DNA of 64,000 bases from Paenibacillus hamazuiensis (GTDB lineage Bacteria > Bacillota > Bacilli > Paenibacillales > NBRC-103111). Within the stretch, counting starts at the first letter, position 1. Each line of letters opens with the position of its first letter. The position numbers and the translations under genes are program-made. This document shows, piece after piece, positions 59,946-64,000 of the stretch. Location: the NCBI RefSeq assembly GCF_023276405.1, contig NZ_JALRMO010000001.1, positions 496,001 through 560,000 of the forward strand, read 5' to 3'. The notes beneath the pieces are model-generated. The model worked only from the letters and a program-made list of their open reading frames with translations, was not told the origin of the DNA and searched no databases.

Positions 59946-62024
59946 GATGTTTAGGAAAGTAGCGATGCCTGAAAAGCGGTAGCGCCGGCCTTCGTAGGCG
60001 CCCGTTCTTTCGGTCCGGATGGTACCGTCAGGGTTTACCGAGACCGTAACCCAATTGTACTCGCCGTTCCGGTAAGCGAAGGACCTGCCGTCGTCCTCAT
60101 AGAGGCGGCATTCCCGTGCGTTATCCCCGTAGGCGTGCAAGGTGACGTCGAAAACCGCCTCGTCAGCCACAAACGGCATAGGTTTGGCGAGGGGCAGAAG
60201 CGTGCCCTCCTTCACGAGCACGGGAATCCGTTCGAGCCCCGGTGCGAAGGTATAGGTTTGTCCACCCTCGTATGATTTGTTGGTCCAAAAGCAGCGCCAT
60301 GTTCCATGCGGCAGGTAGACGGTGCGCTCCGCCGCTCCGGCGACGAGCGGCGCCACCAGCACCGCTTCCCCCATCATATAGGCATCGTCGATGCCGTACG
60401 TATTCGGATCGTCCGGGTAATCCATGACGAGGGCGCGAAACGGCGGTCGTCCTTCCATGCTGTACCTCGCATATGCGGTGTACAAATAAGGGATCAGTGC
60501 CATGCGGATTTCGAACAGTGTACGGCAAATATCGCGGATTTGCTCATAATTGTCCAAAAACTCGCCGCGAATGTTTTTGTCCCGGTCCACCTGCATCCAG
60601 GGCGGGTTCGGGATTCTCCAGCAGTTGAGCAGCGCCATCGGCGAAAACACGGTCGTCTGGATTCGGCGGATCAGATCCTCGGGCGACTCCGCCTGGCGCA
60701 CCTCCGGCGACCAAAGCAGACCGGAGAAGCCGCAGCCGGCGACCCCGCGGATAAACACTTTATGGTTGTACAAATCGCTGTACAACACGAACGGATACGG
60801 CGAGGCGAGAGCGCCGGAGGCGCGCACCTGGGATAACGTCCGCTTGCCCGCTTTTTCGAAAGGGGCTTGAATCGTTTCTTGATAAAACGCTCCCAGCATA
60901 TTGTGCATCTGCTCGCCGTCCATACCGGAAGGGAACTCGGCGATGTCCGGGAACGACCAGTTGGAATGCACGAAGTCGGAGCTGTCGCATTCGTCCAGCT
61001 TGAAGCCGGCAATGCCTTTGTCTACAAACTCCTTCTCATGATGCTCCGAAAAAATTTTCCGGGCCTCGGGGAGCGATAAATCCGGCACCAGCCCTTCCCA
61101 AACCTCATAATCGCCGGAATACGGCTTAAGCACGGAATATATAGGCGATGTGGGATGCACGAAAAGATGCTCCCACAAATTGACCCGGTAGTTCATCTCA
61201 TGAAGCTCCTCAAGCATTTCTTCATGCCCGGGAAAACGCCCCTCGTCCCAAACGAACGAGCAGGAATACGCCTTCGTCTGCCAGCCGGGCTCGAAGCCGA
61301 ATACGTCCACCGGCATCCGGTCTTCCCGGAACGTATGGGCGAGCCGCATCACATCCTCCTTCTTCGCCGCACTGTAAGCGCGGTACCACATGCCAAGCCC
61401 CCATGCCGGCGGCAGGCAGCCGCCTCCGGAAAATAAATTGTAACGCTGCACCGCAGCAGCGATGTCCGGCCCTTCGAACAAATACACGTCGATCCCTTCG
61501 GCGGACGGAACGTCGACGACGACCGCGCGATTCCCTTCCGACACCTGGTAGCCGTACAATTCGATCTCCGAGGTGCCGACCGCCTTCGCCGCAAATTTCT
61601 TATGCTCGGAGGCTCCCTTGCGCAGATTCGTTCCGCAGTAAAACGTCGCGTAACGCGCAGTATCCACGTAGACGCCGTAACCTGCGGTGGAGACGTAGAA
61701 AGGCACCGGCGCGTGGCTGTCTCCGGTATCCGCCACAGGATCGCTGTTCACGCGGATCATTTTTTTGCGGCCGGTATGATCAAGCCGGTGCAGCTGCAGT
61801 CCGAAGCCGTAAATATGCTCTTCCGCCGCGAGCGGCAGCTCGATATGCACGCCTCGGGCCGTCTGTCTGACAACGATCTCCTGACTTGCGAAAGGGGGCG
61901 TTCCCGGGCATTCCAGCTTGCCGAGCTGCTCCGTCCGGATTTCCGTCTTGCGGAGCCGCACGGGCGTATGATTTTCCGGCTGCCCGAAACAAAGCCGCCA
62001 AACGCCGTTTGCAATTTTTTCCAT
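59943..62024 (-). CDS. GH31-family alpha-glycosidase
   Basis: A 693-residue enzyme without signal peptide. The N-terminal sandwich has YGFGLQLHRLDHTGRK. The barrel carries the GH31 nucleophile motif GFKLDECDSSDF with D345, and the acid/base region around YSDLYNHKVFIRG with D418, followed by GFSGLLWSPEVR, and the C-terminal sandwiches have ALVMDYPDDPNTYGIDDAYM and YEDDGRSFAYRNGEY. The WSPEVR form and the missing WSGD-type acid motif place it outside classical alpha-glucosidases, perhaps nearer alpha-galactosidase or alpha-xylosidase branches. The ribosome site AGGGGAAG precedes ATG 62024. It is divergent from an AraC regulator. Confidence 0.88.
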   Translation of the reverse strand: MEKIANGVWRLCFGQPENHTPVRLRKTEIRTEQLGKLECPGTPPFASQEIVVRQTARGVHIELPLAAEEHIYGFGLQLHRLDHTGRKKMIRVNSDPVADTGDSHAPVPFYVSTAGYGVYVDTARYATFYCGTNLRKGASEHKKFAAKAVGTSEIELYGYQVSEGNRAVVVDVPSAEGIDVYLFEGPDIAAAVQRYNLFSGGGCLPPAWGLGMWYRAYSAAKKEDVMRLAHTFREDRMPVDVFGFEPGWQTKAYSCSFVWDEGRFPGHEEMLEELHEMNYRVNLWEHLFVHPTSPIYSVLKPYSGDYEVWEGLVPDLSLPEARKIFSEHHEKEFVDKGIAGFKLDECDSSDFVHSNWSFPDIAEFPSGMDGEQMHNMLGAFYQETIQAPFEKAGKRTLSQVRASGALASPYPFVLYSDLYNHKVFIRGVAGCGFSGLLWSPEVRQAESPEDLIRRIQTTVFSPMALLNCWRIPNPPWMQVDRDKNIRGEFLDNYEQIRDICRTLFEIRMALIPYLYTAYARYSMEGRPPFRALVMDYPDDPNTYGIDDAYMMGEAVLVAPLVAGAAERTVYLPHGTWRCFWTNKSYEGGQTYTFAPGLERIPVLVKEGTLLPLAKPMPFVADEAVFDVTLHAYGDNARECRLYEDDGRSFAYRNGEYNWVTVSVNPDGTIRTERTGAYEGRRYRFSGIATFLNI

Positions 62025-62072
62025 AAAAACTTCCCCTTTTTCGAATGATGTAAAAGAAACGATATTTACCCG

Positions 62073-62078
62073 ATTATA
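62073..62078 (-). promoter_or_regulatory. -10 element of GH31 gene
   Basis: A perfect TATAAT on the minus strand, 49 bp before ATG 62024, within the 127-bp gap shared with the divergent AraC gene. No convincing -35, which would fit an activator-dependent promoter. Confidence 0.5.
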
Positions 62079-62151
62079 CCGCTTCGATTTCGTGAAAAGT
62101 TATGATAAACTACGGAAAAATGTTAAAATATTATCCTTTTGGGGAGGAAGC

Positions 62152-63036
62152 ATGAACCGGCTGTTCGAACCCGTTTATTTTGATCAGGCTTCTATTCATT
62201 GGGATTACCGCATCCGCATCGATCATGGCTTCAAAGGATATTATCATTGGCACCAGGCCTGCGAATTTATGCTCGTCCATGAAGGGCAAGGGACGGTTGT
62301 GGTCAACCAGATGACGTTTCATATCCGGCGGGGGATGTTTTTCTTTTTCCCGCCGTTTCGGCTCCATCAGGTGTACGCGGATGTCTCGCCGGATCGTCCG
62401 TATGAGCGCTCGATCTTTTATGCGGATCCTTTATTGATTGAAAATCAGCTCAAGCTTTTCCCAAGCCGGTATTCGCGGTTTGAGGATTTGCGGCAAAACC
62501 CGACTCTGTCGCTCGGTTTCGATTTGGGAGATAAAGTTCAAGGGATGGAATGGATTTTTGAGCAATACGACCAAGCTCTTAAAAAAGGCCGGGGAGAGGA
62601 TCCGGAGGAAATCGCACTTTTGTTTCTGCAGATGCTGAATACGCTTCCGTTGTCCGAGGTTACGGGCGACAGGCGGAAGCCGGAGCTTGGGAAAAGGGGG
62701 ACAGGCCGTTATTCGGAGGCGATCATGCGCTGGATCGAGGAGCATTTTCACGAAGAGGTCAGTTTGGAGCGTTTGGCCGAGGAGCTTCATCTGTCGCCGA
62801 ACTATATTTCCAGAGTGTTTCGGCAGGAGACGGGCAGCGGGGTGACGGATTATTTGACCGCAAGGCGCATCAAACAAGCCTGCCGGCTGCTGGAAACGAC
62901 GGACAACCCGGTTGAACAGGTCGGCCTCGAAGCAGGTTTTGCCAATTATTCATATTTTATTCAGCTTTTCAAGAGAGTCGTCGGAACGACGCCGTTAAAA
63001 TACCGCTATTCCAGAGTACACCGCCAAACAACTTAA
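62152..63036 (+). CDS. AraC-family regulator with cupin sensor domain
   Basis: A 294-residue one-component regulator. The N-terminal cupin (YYHWHQACEFMLVHEGQGTV and IRRGMFFFFPPFRLHQVY) binds a sugar-like ligand in this family; the C-terminal 100 residues hold two helix-turn-helix units (VSLERLAEELHLSPNYISRV and PVEQVGLEAGFANYSYFIQL). ATG 62152 is chosen behind GGGGAGG; an upstream frame start at 62092 has no ribosome site. Divergent from the GH31 gene and followed by a sugar-binding lipoprotein; it probably activates both. Confidence 0.93.
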   Translation: MNRLFEPVYFDQASIHWDYRIRIDHGFKGYYHWHQACEFMLVHEGQGTVVVNQMTFHIRRGMFFFFPPFRLHQVYADVSPDRPYERSIFYADPLLIENQLKLFPSRYSRFEDLRQNPTLSLGFDLGDKVQGMEWIFEQYDQALKKGRGEDPEEIALLFLQMLNTLPLSEVTGDRRKPELGKRGTGRYSEAIMRWIEEHFHEEVSLERLAEELHLSPNYISRVFRQETGSGVTDYLTARRIKQACRLLETTDNPVEQVGLEAGFANYSYFIQLFKRVVGTTPLKYRYSRVHRQTT

Positions 63037-63177
63037 AATTCCTCATATCGAACTTAAAAAACAGCATACTAACCGTTTCGGGCGTGTGATAGTCTTAGGT
63101 CACGGAAAAAAAACGGTGCGGCAAGCCGCGCCGATTCCACGAATCCGCTTTTTCATCAAGGGGAGGTTAAATCAGAA

Positions 63178-64000
63178 ATGGCAATGACCAAAAAAACGAC
63201 CGCAGTTTCATTAACAAGCGCAATCGTCTTATCGCTCGCTTTGTCCGCCTGCGGCGGCGGCTCCGAGTCCGCGGCGAATACGGGCGCATCCGCAGGTACC
63301 GGCGCAGGTACCAACGCGGCGCCCAAGAAAACCGTCACGTTTACGATCGGATATGCGACCGGCGACCCGGCAACCAAACAAGCGATGGCCGATTCCATCG
63401 CGGCTTTCACCAAAGCCAACCCGAACATCAAGATCAACGATCTGTCCGAAGGGGGCATGGCCTCTTACCTGGACTGGCTCAAGACGAAAGATGCCGTCGG
63501 CGAATTTCCGGATCTCGTCGAGATGAGAGACACCCAGCTGTTCTCCGAAGCCGGCAAGATCGCCGAGCTGCCTGCGGAATGGGTCGGATTGTTTGCGGAC
63601 GCGCCGAAGCTGAACGGCAAAATTTGGACGGCGCCGATTGTCGGAACGTATCCGCAAGGCATCATTTACAGCAAAAAAGCTTATGCGGATGCAGGGATCA
63701 CCGGCGAGCCAAAAACATACGACGAGTTTCTGGCGATTCAGGAGAAACTTAAAGCCAAAGGCATTACACCGCTGACGTTCGGCGGCAAAGATATTTTCCA
63801 CTGGGGCTTCTGGGTGAACAAGTTTCTGATGGACGACGTGTTCGCGGACGACCCGAACTGGAACTCCAAGCGGACCAAAGGGCAGGCCAGCTTTACCGAT
63901 GCCGGTCCGATGCAGGCGATGAAGGATTTCAACGAGCTGTTCACCAAAGGGTATGTGGATAAAGGCTTCTTGAGCACGGCCGACAATCAAACCGCATCGA
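63178..64000 (+). CDS. Sugar-binding lipoprotein, N-terminal part (cut by right edge)
   Basis: The first 274 residues of a family 1 binding protein; the frame is open to the window end. The signal is MAMTKKTTAVSLTSAIVLSL with lipobox LSAC and the lipidated cysteine at 25, followed by a Gly/Ala/Ser linker. Mature features are TVTFTIGYATGDPATKQAMA, YLDWLKTKDAVGEFPDLVEM, and IVGTYPQGIIYSKKAYADAG. GGGGAGG precedes ATG 63178 by 11 bases; ATG 63184 is an alternative start. It probably begins a transporter operon controlled by the AraC regulator 141 bp upstream and linked to the GH31 enzyme. Confidence 0.93.
   Translation, partial: MAMTKKTTAVSLTSAIVLSLALSACGGGSESAANTGASAGTGAGTNAAPKKTVTFTIGYATGDPATKQAMADSIAAFTKANPNIKINDLSEGGMASYLDWLKTKDAVGEFPDLVEMRDTQLFSEAGKIAELPAEWVGLFADAPKLNGKIWTAPIVGTYPQGIIYSKKAYADAGITGEPKTYDEFLAIQEKLKAKGITPLTFGGKDIFHWGFWVNKFLMDDVFADDPNWNSKRTKGQASFTDAGPMQAMKDFNELFTKGYVDKGFLSTADNQTAS

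Overview
The window looks like chromosome of a Paenibacillus-type soil Bacillota. Evidence: strong AGGAGG-type ribosome sites, frequent TTG/GTG starts, YesM/YesN-type two-component systems, AraC regulators, CUT1 sugar ABC transporters with lipoprotein binding subunits but no ATPase, and many glycoside hydrolases. This assignment is inferred from gene content and style; no rRNA or other marker is present. I see no tRNA, rRNA, CRISPR array, prophage or transposase.

Left part (1-12.9 kb): the tail of a YesN-like regulator, a sugar-binding lipoprotein, a GH78-like alpha-L-rhamnosidase, a complete sensor kinase/response regulator pair, two permeases, a second binding lipoprotein and a GH43 enzyme. 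Together they form a sense-import-hydrolyse unit for a plant oligosaccharide. 13.0-16.8 kb is a small accessory block with two divergent pairs: a dehalogenase-like alpha/beta hydrolase with a TetR regulator, and a ketopantoate-reductase-like enzyme with a second TetR regulator. Both intergenic regions carry dyad symmetry.

The core (17.0-39.7 kb) is a polysaccharide-to-pyruvate locus. It begins with a very large GH106-like enzyme, two permeases, a membrane-anchored AraC sensor-regulator, a binding lipoprotein, a GH105-like unsaturated uronyl hydrolase, an unrecognised protein and a GH28-like enzyme. It continues directly into one operon, rhaEW-rhaA-rhaB-deoR-lutA-lutB-lutC. The enzyme set fits a rhamnose- and uronic-acid-rich pectin such as rhamnogalacturonan I. 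The Rha enzymes turn rhamnose into DHAP plus lactaldehyde and then L-lactate, and LutABC should oxidise that lactate to pyruvate.

39.7-47.4 kb: a Rieske protein with a long unassigned helical extension, an SGNH esterase, then a LysR regulator and cobalamin-independent methionine synthase (metE). The LysR-metE pair is bracketed by two roughly 185-bp palindromic repeats in inverted orientation, with a 47-bp tandem repeat next to one of them. A MotE/YlxF-like membrane protein follows.

47.7-64 kb: an 1842-residue secreted multidomain protein with two copies of a lyase-like jelly-roll domain; a LysR regulator divergent from DinB and MFS genes; nitronate monooxygenase; two tandem GNAT-like paralogues; two very small genes (32 and 44 codons) with their own ribosome sites and terminators; a small secreted protein; a GH31 glycosidase divergent from an AraC regulator; and the start of another sugar-binding lipoprotein cut by the right edge.
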